Shown here piece after piece: positions 9,505 to 17,589 of a stretch of DNA of 64,000 nucleotides. Within the stretch, counting starts at the first letter, position 1. The number at the start of each line of letters is the position of its first letter. The DNA comes from Caulobacter sp. SL161 (lineage in GTDB: Bacteria; Pseudomonadota; Alphaproteobacteria; Caulobacterales; Caulobacteraceae): contig NZ_JAPPRA010000001.1 of assembly GCF_026672375.1 (NCBI RefSeq), positions 434,001 to 498,000 of the forward strand, in the 5' to 3' direction. The notes beneath the pieces are model-generated. The model worked only from the letters and a program-made list of their open reading frames with translations, made no database searches and had not been told where the DNA came from. The translations under genes and the position numbers were made by a program.

Positions 9505-10434
9505 TCAGTCGTGTTCGGCCTCTGAGAACAGGCCGCCGTGTTTTTCGGCCAGGCCGCGCGGATCGCCGTGGATGATCAGGTCCGCGGCGGGGAAGGCCGC
9601 CAAGACCCGGTTCTCGGCCGCCACGATGATCGCATGGGCCTTGGCCAGCGAGATGTCGCCGGCCAGATCCGCGTGCATCTGGATGTGGATATAGGGGCCC
9701 GAGGCGCGCGTGCGCAGCTGGTGGACGCCCAGCACGTTGGGATCGGCGGTGACCAGGGCGATGATCTTCTGACGATCCTCGTCCGGCAGTTCGCGGTCCA
9801 TCAGCTGATGCGACGCTTCGCGGAAGACCCCGACGGCGCCCCAGATCAGCCAGAGCGCCACGATCAGGCCCGCCGCCGCGTCCACCCACGGCAGGCCAAG
9901 CCAGGCCGCCGCGCCCACGCCCACCAGGGCGACGGCGTTCGAAGCCAGATCGGCCGCGTAGTGGGCGCGGTCGCCCGAGATCGCGATCGAGCCACTGGCC
10001 TTCACGACCCGCGTCTGGGCGGTGATCAGGGCGAAGGTCAGGACAATCGAGATCGCCATGACCGTCACGCCGGCCAAGCCATGCTCCACGGGTTGCGGGT
10101 GCAGCCAGGCATGGATCGCCTCTCGCCCCACCAGGGCGCCCGAAGCGAAGACCAGTCCGCCCTGCATCAGGCTGGAAAAGGCCTCGGCCTTGCCGTGGCC
10201 GAACCGGTGCTCGGCGTCCGGCGGCTCGGCCGCGTAGCGCACCGCATAGACGGTGATAAGCGACGCCACCAGGTCCAGGGCCGAGTCCGACAGCGACGCC
10301 AGGATGGCCACCGAGCCGCTGGCCTGCCAGGCGATCGCCTTGACCACGATCAGAAGGGCGGCGGTGGCGACCGACAGCATCGCCACGCGCTGGGTGGCGG
10401 CCCGGATCTCGGGTGAGGCGGCGGAGAGCGACAT
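9505..10434 (-). CDS. Cation diffusion facilitator (FieF-type metal efflux)
   Basis: The 309-residue inner-membrane protein has six predicted transmembrane segments and a cytoplasmic C-terminal domain. Metal-site motifs of the CDF family are seen: SLSDSALDLVAS in the second helix, HRFGHGKAEA in the loop, and HYAADLASN in the fifth helix (His-x3-Asp). The family exports Zn, Fe, Mn or Cd by proton exchange. The D/D-H/D pattern resembles FieF, but the metal is not certain. It lies 62 bp upstream of hldE on the same strand. Confidence 0.88.
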   Translation of the reverse strand: MSLSAASPEIRAATQRVAMLSVATAALLIVVKAIAWQASGSVAILASLSDSALDLVASLITVYAVRYAAEPPDAEHRFGHGKAEAFSSLMQGGLVFASGALVGREAIHAWLHPQPVEHGLAGVTVMAISIVLTFALITAQTRVVKASGSIAISGDRAHYAADLASNAVALVGVGAAAWLGLPWVDAAAGLIVALWLIWGAVGVFREASHQLMDRELPDEDRQKIIALVTADPNVLGVHQLRTRASGPYIHIQMHADLAGDISLAKAHAIIVAAENRVLAAFPAADLIIHGDPRGLAEKHGGLFSEAEHD

Positions 10435-10465
10435 GGCCTCTCTCTACCGCACACGACGCCGAAAA

Positions 10466-11551
10466 CTAAGCCGCGACGCGGACCTCGGGTCCGACATAGA
10501 CCGATTGGGGCCGGATCAGCCGGCCGCCCGCCAACTGCTCACGGGCATGGGCCAGCCACCCGGCGACGCGCCCCATGGCGAAAACGCAGGTGAAGCTGGA
10601 CGGCGGCAGGCCCAGGGCCTCGAGCAGCAGGGCGGTGTAGAACTCGACATTGGTGTCGAGCGGACGATCGGGCTTGTGCGCGCGCAGGATCTCGAGCGCT
10701 GCGCGCTCCACGGCCTCGGCGAAGGCGAGCCGGCCCGGCAGACCGCCCGAAGCGCTCGACAATCGGCGAACCGCAGCCTTCAGGGCGTCGGCGCGAGGGT
10801 CGCGGACGCGATAGATCCGGTGCCCGAACCCCATCAGCCGGTCGCCGCGCGCCAGGGCGCGTTCGAGCCAGGGCCGGGCGTTCTCAGGCGTCCCGATCGC
10901 GTCCAGCATATCGATGACCGGTCCCGGCGCGCCGCCGTGCAGCGGGCCCTTCAGCGCCGACAGCCCGGCCAGAACCGCCGAGGTGAGACCTGCGCGGGTC
11001 GAGGCCACCACCCGGGCGGCGAAGGTCGAGGCGTTCAGCCCATGGTCGCAGACCGTGACCAGATAGGCGTCCAGCGCGGCGGCTTCGGCGTCGGTGGCCG
11101 AGACGCCCCGGGCCATCCGCAGGATGTCGGCGGCGTGCGACAGCGCCGGGTCCGGCGAGATCGGCGCCTGTCCGGCCGCGACGCGCAGCACGGCGGGCGT
11201 GAAGACCGCCGGCGCGGCGATCAGCATCATGGCCGTCTTCAGGTTGTCGCCGTCGGGAATCCGCGCCAGCAGCGCGCGCATGGCTTCGACCGGATCGCGT
11301 CGCGCCAGGGCTTCGTCCAGCGCCCCGACCTCGGCGAACACATAGGCGCGCGCCTCGCCCAGCGCCGACGCCAGATCGCTGGGCGCGTCGTCGAAAAAGC
11401 CGTCGAGCAACAGGTGCGCGGCGTCCTCGAAGCGCGTGCGGCCCGCCAGATCCTCCACCGCGTAACCACGGATCACCAGGCGTCCATGCGCGCCGTCGAC
11501 ATCGGAAAGAACGGTTTGGGCGGCGATGACGCCCTCAAGACCATCGGACAT
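10466..11551 (-). CDS. Citrate synthase family protein
   Basis: A 361-residue, short type II-like citrate synthase that condenses an acyl-CoA (acetyl- or propionyl-CoA) with oxaloacetate. The substrate-binding His lies in KGPLHGGAPG, the second catalytic His in GFGHRIYRVRDPRAD, and the third region is DTNVEFYTALLL. The start at 11551 is supported by AGGAG eight bases upstream. It is divergent from a DNA-binding paralogue across 75 bp, so control by that neighbour is likely. It may be a second citrate synthase or a methylcitrate synthase; sequence alone does not decide. Confidence 0.85.
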   Translation of the reverse strand: MSDGLEGVIAAQTVLSDVDGAHGRLVIRGYAVEDLAGRTRFEDAAHLLLDGFFDDAPSDLASALGEARAYVFAEVGALDEALARRDPVEAMRALLARIPDGDNLKTAMMLIAAPAVFTPAVLRVAAGQAPISPDPALSHAADILRMARGVSATDAEAAALDAYLVTVCDHGLNASTFAARVVASTRAGLTSAVLAGLSALKGPLHGGAPGPVIDMLDAIGTPENARPWLERALARGDRLMGFGHRIYRVRDPRADALKAAVRRLSSASGGLPGRLAFAEAVERAALEILRAHKPDRPLDTNVEFYTALLLEALGLPPSSFTCVFAMGRVAGWLAHAREQLAGGRLIRPQSVYVGPEVRVAA

Positions 11552-11591
11552 AAGCGGTCTCCTTTCGGTCCCGAAACAGCGCCCCGCCCGC

Positions 11592-11626
11592 TTGATCGTC
11601 AATCTTGATCAATATAATCAATCTAT
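11592..11626. promoter_or_regulatory. AT-rich divergent promoter with repeated TTGAT/ATCAA half-sites
   Basis: In the 75-bp gap between the two citrate-synthase-like genes, the otherwise GC-rich DNA turns AT-rich. The perfect palindrome TTGATCAA lies at 11605-11612, flanked by TTGAT at 11592 and ATCAA at 11617. A perfect TATAAT (11613-11618) lies about ten bases before the ATG at 11627, and TTGATC at 11592 could be a -35 with a short 15-bp spacer. This arrangement suggests a leaderless transcript for the rightward gene and an operator overlapping its promoter. Confidence 0.5.
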
Positions 11627-12805
11627 ATGACCGACTGGATGGACGCAGAGCAGGTTCTGGAGCGGCTGGGGATCCGGCCGCAGACGCTCTACGCCTATGT
11701 CAGTCGCGGGCGGATCGAAGCAGCGGCGCACCCCAACGACCCCCGCCGCAGCCTCTATCGCGCCTCCGACGTCGCGGCCCTGGCGCGCAAGAAAGCGCGG
11801 GGCCGACGGGTCGCGGACGTCGCCGCCGAGGCGATCGCCTGGGGTGAGCCGGTTCTGCCCTCGGCCATCACGACCGTGAGCGGCGGCAAGCTCTGGTATC
11901 GCGGCGAGGACGCGGCGCGCCTGGCGGAGCAGGGCCTGACGCTCGAGAACGTCGCCCGCCTGCTGCGGGGCGGACACGGCGCAGCGCTGAAGGCGTCAAG
12001 CCGGCCGCCGCCGCCCGCGACGGACAGCGCGCGGTCGCGCCTGTTCCTGACCCTGGCTGAACGCGCGGGGCGGGAGCCACCCGCCCGAGGCCGCGCCCCG
12101 CTGGCCCTGGCCATGGAGGCCGCCGACCTCTTGGACGCGATCGTCGACGCCGCGACCGGCCAGGCGGGCGACGGCCCCGCGCACCAGCGCTTCGCCCAGG
12201 CCTGGGGCCTGACCGCCGACGGCGCCGACCTGGTCCGGCGTGCGCTGGTTCTCCTGGCCGACCATGAACTGAACGCCTCGACCTTTGCGGCGCGCGTGGC
12301 CGCCTCGACCGGCGCATCACTTTCGGCGGCCTGTCTGGCGGGCCTGTCGGCGCTGTCCGGGCCTCTGCACGGCGGCATGGCGGCGCGGGTCGAGGCCCTT
12401 GTCGAAGAAGCTGATCGACGGGACGCCGCCCGCGCCGTCTCCTCGCGCCTTGAGCAGGGCGCCAGCCTGCCCGGCTTCGACCATCCGCTCTATCCCGGCG
12501 GCGATCCGCGCGCCGCGGCGCTTCTGGCGAGGTTCGCGCCGCCCCCGCCGCTGGCGGCGCTTTGGCGCGCCACCCAGGCCGCCACAGGCCTGGCGCCCAA
12601 TATCGACTTCGCCCTGGTCGCCTTGGCGCGAGGCCTCGCCCTACCGCCCGACGCACCCTTCATCCTCTTCGCCACCGCGCGCAGCGCCGGGTGGAGCGCC
12701 CACGCGATCGAACAGCTGCAGACCGGAAAGCTGATCCGGCCTCGCGCGCGCTACGTCGGGATCGTCCCCACGAACCCGCCCTATTCGCCCTCTTCGTCCT
12801 CATAG
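11627..12805 (+). CDS. Citrate-synthase-like protein with N-terminal helix-turn-helix domain
   Basis: The 392-residue protein begins with a MerR/excisionase-like winged helix (about 1-55: AEQVLERLGIRPQTLYAYVSR, then RSLYRASDVAAL). A citrate-synthase fold follows. The fold keeps GPLHGGM and a His in GFDHPLYPGGDP, but the usual catalytic GFGHRxYxxxDPR motif is altered, and the third motif reads NIDFALVAL instead of NVEFYT. I infer a regulator that senses acyl-CoA or oxaloacetate through a degenerate synthase domain, probably controlling the divergent citrate synthase. It may still be enzymatically active. The 3' end overlaps the convergent exonuclease gene by 25 bp. Confidence 0.82.
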   Translation: MTDWMDAEQVLERLGIRPQTLYAYVSRGRIEAAAHPNDPRRSLYRASDVAALARKKARGRRVADVAAEAIAWGEPVLPSAITTVSGGKLWYRGEDAARLAEQGLTLENVARLLRGGHGAALKASSRPPPPATDSARSRLFLTLAERAGREPPARGRAPLALAMEAADLLDAIVDAATGQAGDGPAHQRFAQAWGLTADGADLVRRALVLLADHELNASTFAARVAASTGASLSAACLAGLSALSGPLHGGMAARVEALVEEADRRDAARAVSSRLEQGASLPGFDHPLYPGGDPRAAALLARFAPPPPLAALWRATQAATGLAPNIDFALVALARGLALPPDAPFILFATARSAGWSAHAIEQLQTGKLIRPRARYVGIVPTNPPYSPSSSS

Positions 12806-13809
12806 CCCATCAGGCGCAGGGCGCGGGCCGGAATGCCTTCCAGCTGGCACCAGCGCTCCAGAGCCTCCTCGCGTCCATGGGTGATCCACACCTCGCCGGG
12901 CCTGAGCTCGTCGAGCGTGCCTGTCAGTTCGTCCCAGTCCGCGTGATCCGACAGGATGAGCGGCAACTCCACGCCGCGCTGCCGCGCCCGGGCGCGTACC
13001 CGCATCCATCCGGACGCGAAACAATCGACCGGATCGGGGAAACGGCGCGACCAGCGATCGGCGATGGCGCTGGGCGGGGCGATGACGATCTGGCCGGCGA
13101 AGACGTCCTTTGGCCCCGAGACCGTGGCCGGCGCCAGAGGCCCCAGATCCACGCCATGGGCCTCGTAGAGCGCGTTCAGGCGCTCCAGCGCGCCATGGAC
13201 GTAGATCGTCTTGTCCCAGCCGGCTTCGCGCAGCAGGCGGATCACCCGCTGGGCCTTGCCCAGGGCGTAGGCTCCGACGAGGTGGCAGCGCTCCGGAAAC
13301 TGGGCGACCGACGACAGCAGGCTGCGGATCTCCCCCGAATCGTCCGGATGGCGGAACACCGGCAGGCCGAAGGTGGCCTCGGTGATGAACACATCGCACG
13401 GCACGGGCTCGAAGCGCGCGCAGGTCGGATCGCGGCGGCGCTTGTAGTCGCCGGAGACCACCATCGTCAGGCCCTTCCAGCGCACCACCGCCTGGGCCGA
13501 GCCCAGCACGTGGCCGGCAGGGACCAGGGTTACGGAGACACCGTCATGCGTGAAGCTTTCGCCATAGGGGACGGCTTCACGCCGACCCGCGAAGTCCTCG
13601 CCATAGCGCACCGCCATGATCGCCAGGGTCTCGGGCGTGGCGGCCACCACACCATGGCCGGCGCGAGCGTGATCGGCGTGGCCATGGGTGATCACAGCCC
13701 GATTCACAGGTCGGACCGGGTCGATGTAGAAGTCCCCAGGAGGGCAGTAGAGTCCGGCCGGCCGGGGACAGAGCAGGTCTTCGGGCTTGATCACGTCTGG
13801 ATATGACAA
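12781..13809 (-). CDS. Ligase-associated DNA exonuclease (metallo-beta-lactamase/beta-CASP fold)
   Basis: A 342-residue MBL-fold nuclease. The zinc motif THGHADHARAGH lies near residue 42, further metal ligands are in VPAGHVLGSAQ and VVSGDYKRRRD, and ILSDHADWDEL near 285 matches the beta-CASP C-terminal motif. The size and sequence match the bacterial exonuclease usually encoded beside an ATP-dependent DNA ligase and an Lhr-type helicase, a proposed repair module. Neither partner is in the window, so the gene stands alone here. Confidence 0.85.
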   Translation of the reverse strand: MSYPDVIKPEDLLCPRPAGLYCPPGDFYIDPVRPVNRAVITHGHADHARAGHGVVAATPETLAIMAVRYGEDFAGRREAVPYGESFTHDGVSVTLVPAGHVLGSAQAVVRWKGLTMVVSGDYKRRRDPTCARFEPVPCDVFITEATFGLPVFRHPDDSGEIRSLLSSVAQFPERCHLVGAYALGKAQRVIRLLREAGWDKTIYVHGALERLNALYEAHGVDLGPLAPATVSGPKDVFAGQIVIAPPSAIADRWSRRFPDPVDCFASGWMRVRARARQRGVELPLILSDHADWDELTGTLDELRPGEVWITHGREEALERWCQLEGIPARALRLMGYEDEEGE

Positions 13810-13834
13810 CGCCTAAAGCGCTAAGCCTATCGTC

Positions 13835-14335
13835 ATGAGCGATCACGAACAGACAAAACTCATCGCCACGGCGATGAACGAGGGCAGCCCGCAGGCTAAG
13901 GCCCTGGGGTTCACCACCCTGGAGATCGGTGACGCGGTCGCCTTGCTGAAGGTCCCCTATCGCCCTGAGATCATCGGCGATCCTGAGACGGGCGTCATCG
14001 CCGGCGGCGTGGTCACCACCCTGCTGGACCATGCCAGCGGCCAGGCGGTCCATGCCGCCATGGCGACCTGGACCTCGATCGCGACCCTGGACCTGCGCAT
14101 CGACTACATGCGCGCCGCCGAGCCGGGCCTCGACGTTCTGGCGCGCGCCCATTGCTACAAGCTGACCCGCTCGGTGGCCTTCGTCCGCGCGGTCGCGTAC
14201 GACCGCGATCCCGAAGACCCGATCGCCACGGGCCAGGCCACCTTCATGCTCGACTCCAGCGCGGGCAAGAAGGCCGGCGCCAATCTGAAACCCTCGCGCC
14301 AACAGCACGCCAAGACCGGAGGGGTCGACCAATGA
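13835..14335 (+). CDS. PaaI-family hotdog thioesterase (first of a pair)
   Basis: A 166-residue single-hotdog protein with the PaaI-type segment VIAGGVVTTLLDHASGQAVHA (His/Asp region near 55-65) and an RIDYMR beta-strand. Such enzymes hydrolyse acyl-CoA thioesters. Its stop overlaps the start of a second hotdog gene (ATGA), so the two are translationally coupled and may form a hetero-oligomer. The substrate is unknown. Confidence 0.85.
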   Translation: MSDHEQTKLIATAMNEGSPQAKALGFTTLEIGDAVALLKVPYRPEIIGDPETGVIAGGVVTTLLDHASGQAVHAAMATWTSIATLDLRIDYMRAAEPGLDVLARAHCYKLTRSVAFVRAVAYDRDPEDPIATGQATFMLDSSAGKKAGANLKPSRQQHAKTGGVDQ

Positions 14336-14751
14336 GCGACGCCGACACCCGCCTCGTCTCGGTTCTGGACTCGATCCCCTACGCCCGCTTTCTCGGGATC
14401 AAGGCCGAACTGGCCGGGGATGAAATGACCGCCGTGCTGCCGTTCGCGCAGCACATCGTCGGAAATCCGATGCTGCCCGCGATCCACGGCGGCGTCCTGG
14501 GCGCCTTCATGGAGATGACGGCCCTGGCGCAGCTTTCCGTGGCCGCGCCGATGAAGCGCCAGCCACGCACGATCGACGTCTCGATCGAGTACCTGCGCTC
14601 CGGCCGGCCGCAGACCACCTACGCCCGCGCCAGCATCAAGAAGCTGGGCCGTCGCATCGCCAATGTGCACGTGGAGGCCTGGCAGGAGACACGATCCGCC
14701 CCGATCGCCACCTTGCGCGGGCTCTTTCTGGTCGCGCCCAGCGAGGATTAA
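14332..14751 (+). CDS. PaaI-family hotdog thioesterase (second of a pair)
   Basis: A 139-residue hotdog-fold protein with the motif LPAIHGGVLGAFMEMTALAQL (HGG plus catalytic acidic residue) and the strand TIDVSIEYLRSGRP. ATG 14332 overlaps the upstream stop by the ATGA junction. It is a divergent paralogue of the preceding gene. The frame extends upstream without a stop, but those residues overlap the first thioesterase and are not part of the fold. Confidence 0.85.
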   Translation: MSDADTRLVSVLDSIPYARFLGIKAELAGDEMTAVLPFAQHIVGNPMLPAIHGGVLGAFMEMTALAQLSVAAPMKRQPRTIDVSIEYLRSGRPQTTYARASIKKLGRRIANVHVEAWQETRSAPIATLRGLFLVAPSED

Positions 14752-14787
14752 GGCCGCGCGGTCGAATGGAACGGTTTCAGAGGGAAA

Positions 14788-14803
14788 AGTTTCTCAGGAA
14801 ACT
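14788..14803. other. Short perfect inverted repeat in intergenic region
   Basis: AGTTTC-TCAG-GAAACT forms a 6-bp stem with a 4-base loop 37 bases after the thioesterase stop. No T-run follows, so it is a weak terminator candidate at best. The next 165 bases before the small peptide gene are AT-richer than the surroundings and hold a second inverted pair, ATTACAC (14819-14825) and GTGTAAT (14888-14894). Confidence 0.35.
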
Positions 14804-14968
14804 AATATGAACGACCACATTACACCTCTGTAACCCCGATTATGGGCGTCAACGTTTCTTAAATCGGCGTCATGAAGCAAGAGTAACGTGTAATAACCAT
14901 GGGGCGGACCTATATCCCTCTCATCGGACGCCAACGGGGCGGCCGAAGACAAAAAAGGGATCAAGACC

Positions 14969-15067
14969 ATGACCATGAAGACCAACGCCGTTGCCGGTAT
15001 CGCTACGCTCTTCCTCGCGGTTCTGCCGCTCGTCGTCATCGCCGGTTCGCTCGCTTCGAGCCTGTAA
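14969..15067 (+). CDS. Small hydrophobic peptide, 32 residues
   Basis: A short gene inferred from start, ribosome binding site and composition. ATG at 14969 follows AAGGGA by eight bases; a second ATG at 14975 (MKTNAVAG) is also possible. The product has a basic N-terminus (MTMKTN) and then one continuous hydrophobic segment (about residues 7-26: AVAGIATLFLAVLPLVVIAG), ending SLASSL. That is the profile of a single-pass small membrane protein or a type I toxin-like peptide. A strong hairpin follows the stop by 19 bases. I do not recognise a named family. Confidence 0.5.
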   Translation: MTMKTNAVAGIATLFLAVLPLVVIAGSLASSL

Positions 15068-15086
15068 GTGATCGCCGCGTACCTCT

Positions 15087-15121
15087 CGTCGGGCGCCGCT
15101 CCAACCGGAGCAGGCCCGACG
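15087..15121 (+). terminator. Strong hairpin after the small peptide gene
   Basis: CGTCGGGC (15087-15094) pairs perfectly with GCCCGACG (15114-15121). An inner stem, GCTCC/GGAGC, has an AACC loop. There is no clear U-tract, so it may stabilise the 3' end or act with Rho rather than be a classical intrinsic terminator. Confidence 0.5.
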
Positions 15122-15148
15122 GAGATGGCGACGGGAAATCGCCCAAGA

Positions 15149-16063
15149 CTATAAAGAATAAAGACTTTTCGCCGTCCGATGCAGGATGGCGTGGCGCGCC
15201 GCCAGACGATCGATGTTCGCGTCATAGCCGCCGCCGATGACCCCGACCACGGGGATCTCCGAGGAAAGACAAGCGCCCAGGACATAGGCCTCCCGCCGCG
15301 CGAGACCCTCATCGGTCAGCGCCAGGCGCCCGAGCTTGTCGTCCGCATGCGGATCGACCCCCGCGTTGAAGAAGACAATGTCCGGCCGGACGCTGACCAG
15401 CAGCGCCGGCAGGATCGCCTCCAGCTTTTCGAGATAGGCGCGATCGTCGGTTCCATCCGGCAGTTCGACGTCAAGATCGCCGCTCGCCTTGCGGTGCGGG
15501 AAGTTCTTCTCCGCATGCATCGAGAAGGTGAAGACGCTGGAATCGCCTTCGAAGATCCGCGCCGTGCCGTCGCCCTGATGCACATCCAGATCAACGACCA
15601 GCGCCTTGCTGATCGCGCCTTCGGCCAGAAGTCGCCGGGCCGCCACCGCGACGTCATTGAAGACGCAGAAGCCGGCCCCGGCCTCGGCCGCCGCATGATG
15701 GCTACCGCCGGCGGTGTTGCAGGCGACCCCGTGCTCCAGCGCCAGACGCGCCGCCAGCAGCGTGCCGCCGGTGGCCGCCCGGGCGCGGTTCGCGACGCTT
15801 TCGGTGTTGGGCATGCCGATCCGGCGCACGACGTCGGGCGGTAGAGAGAGCTCGATCACACCCCGCACATAGTCTTCGGAATGAGCCAGACATAGCGTCT
15901 CGACCTCGACCGGCTCGGGGCGCGCAAATCCATCAGGCCCCGCCACACCCTCCGCTTCCAGCAGGGCGGCCAGGCGCGAGAACTTGTCCATCGGAAAGCG
16001 ATGGCCCGCCGGCATTTCGGCGCGAAAGGCGGGGTGGTGGACGATCGGCGGCGGTGCGGACAT
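15149..16063 (-). CDS. Histone deacetylase family protein (arginase/deacetylase fold)
   Basis: A 304-residue bacterial class II-like deacetylase. Characteristic parts are the paired histidines in GGSHHAAAEAGAGFCVFND, the zinc-binding Asp/His of VVDLDVHQGDGTA, NAGVDPHADD, and the glycine-rich GVIGGGYDAN at the end. Bacterial members deacetylate small molecules such as acetylpolyamines, or acetyl-lysine proteins. The substrate cannot be told from sequence. It is divergent from tesB with an 81-bp gap. Confidence 0.88.
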   Translation of the reverse strand: MSAPPPIVHHPAFRAEMPAGHRFPMDKFSRLAALLEAEGVAGPDGFARPEPVEVETLCLAHSEDYVRGVIELSLPPDVVRRIGMPNTESVANRARAATGGTLLAARLALEHGVACNTAGGSHHAAAEAGAGFCVFNDVAVAARRLLAEGAISKALVVDLDVHQGDGTARIFEGDSSVFTFSMHAEKNFPHRKASGDLDVELPDGTDDRAYLEKLEAILPALLVSVRPDIVFFNAGVDPHADDKLGRLALTDEGLARREAYVLGACLSSEIPVVGVIGGGYDANIDRLAARHAILHRTAKSLYSL

Positions 16064-16144
16064 GCCTTCACGATGGGGAGCGCGGCCGCGTGACGCAAGG
16101 AGACGGGTTGCGGCGCCGCAAAACGCGGCTTATCGCAGTGCGCC

Positions 16145-16999
16145 ATGCAGACGACCGAGAACCTCGCCGACATCCTCGACCTCGAACCGATCGAGGTGAA
16201 CCTGTTCCGGGGCGTCAGCCCCAACGACGGCTTCCCGCGCATCTTTGGCGGCCTCGTGATCGCCCAGGCCCTGCTTGCGGCCTACAAGACGGTGCCCGAC
16301 CGGGTCTGTCACTCGCTGCACGCCTACTTCATCCGCCCGGGCGACGTCACAGCCCCCGTGCTTTACGAGGTGGAACGCGCCCGCGACGGCGGCACCTTCA
16401 CCACGCGCCGCGTCGCCGCCATCCAGCATGGCGAGCAGATCTTCAACCTCGCCGCCTCGTTCCAGACGCCGGAAGAGGGCTTTGAGCACCAGTCGGAGAT
16501 GCCCGCCTCGGTGGATCCGGAAAGCCTGCCCACCGAGGCGGACTTCCTGCGCAGCCTCGGCGACCAGATCCACCCCAAGATGGTGGCCATCGCCGAACGC
16601 CCGCGGCCGGTCGATATCCGCTGGATCGATCCGCAGAACCCGATCGCGCCGGTCAAGAAGTCCGGCACCAAGCAGGTCTGGATGCGCGCCAAGGCGCCGC
16701 TGGGCGACGACGTGAAGATGCAGCAGGCCGCCCTGGCCTATGCGTCGGACATGGCGTTCATGGAAAGCGCCCTGCGGCCGCACGGCCTGATCTGGACCAC
16801 CCCCGGCATCCAGGCCGCCAGCCTGGACCACGCCATGTGGTTCCACCATCCGTTCAATTTCAACGACTGGACCCTGTTCGCCCAGGACAGCCCCAGCGCC
16901 TCGCAGGGCCGGGGCCTCGTGCGCGGCCAGATGTTCAGCCAGGACGGCAAGCTCCTGGCCTCGGTGGCGCAGGAATGCCTGATGCGGGTGCGGAAGTAG
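16145..16999 (+). CDS. tesB: Acyl-CoA thioesterase II
   Basis: A 284-residue double-hotdog thioesterase. The N-terminal hotdog has FGGLVIAQALLAAYKTVP and HSLHAYFIRPGD. The C-terminal hotdog contains the catalytic-type region AYASDMAFMESALRPHG and the LDHAMWFHHPFNFNDWTLF segment typical of TesB. It releases free fatty acids from medium and long acyl-CoAs. It is convergent with the Nudix gene, only 3 bp apart. Confidence 0.92.
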   Translation: MQTTENLADILDLEPIEVNLFRGVSPNDGFPRIFGGLVIAQALLAAYKTVPDRVCHSLHAYFIRPGDVTAPVLYEVERARDGGTFTTRRVAAIQHGEQIFNLAASFQTPEEGFEHQSEMPASVDPESLPTEADFLRSLGDQIHPKMVAIAERPRPVDIRWIDPQNPIAPVKKSGTKQVWMRAKAPLGDDVKMQQAALAYASDMAFMESALRPHGLIWTTPGIQAASLDHAMWFHHPFNFNDWTLFAQDSPSASQGRGLVRGQMFSQDGKLLASVAQECLMRVRK

Positions 17000-17002
17000 G
17001 GC

Positions 17003-17566
17003 CTAGACGGGCTCGATTCGCGCCACCCCGGCGGCGGCGAGGCCCCGAAGCAGGGCGCTGGTCTGCATACCGACAGTGAGTTCGCCGGCCAGGGCCATGC
17101 GGATGGCCTCGGCGGTCGAGACCCAGAGAGTCTCGATGCGCTCTGTCGGGTCATCCTTGGGCTCGGCCACGCGGACCACATCGCGGGCGAGCACAATGTG
17201 GGTGCGATTGCTGTGGGTGCCGGCGTTGGGACGACTCTCCCCGACCAGACTGAAGGTTCCGGTAAAGCCGGTTTCCTCAAGCAGCTCCCGGGCCGCCGCC
17301 GTGATCGGATCGGTCTCGCCGGGGTCCATGCCGCCGGCCGGCAGTTCGGTGGAGATGTCGCCAAGGCCGTGGCGATACTGACGAACCAGCAGCACATTGT
17401 TGTCGGCGTCCAAAGCGATCAGCTCGACCCAGTCGCGATACTCCAGAACATAGTAGGGCGCGACCACCGCGCCTTCGTCGGTCACGCAGTCGTCGGCGCG
17501 TAGGCTGATCCAGCGGTCCTTGTGGATGTAGCGCGAGGCGGTGACCCGCCATTTACCGTCCGGCAT
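17003..17566 (-). CDS. Nudix hydrolase (ADP-sugar pyrophosphatase-like)
   Basis: A 187-residue protein with a perfect Nudix box, GX5EX7REXXEEXG, in the stretch GGMDPGET through RELLEETGF. The N-terminal beta-strands (WRVTASRYIHKDRWISLRAD) resemble ADP-ribose pyrophosphatases. It lies 23 bp downstream of rimM, in the position where trmD is found in many bacteria, so it may be transcribed with the ffh-rpsP-rimM genes. The substrate is inferred only at family level. Confidence 0.86.
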   Translation of the reverse strand: MPDGKWRVTASRYIHKDRWISLRADDCVTDEGAVVAPYYVLEYRDWVELIALDADNNVLLVRQYRHGLGDISTELPAGGMDPGETDPITAAARELLEETGFTGTFSLVGESRPNAGTHSNRTHIVLARDVVRVAEPKDDPTERIETLWVSTAEAIRMALAGELTVGMQTSALLRGLAAAGVARIEPV

Positions 17567-17589
17567 CGCTTGGGCCTCCTGGCGGTGGA

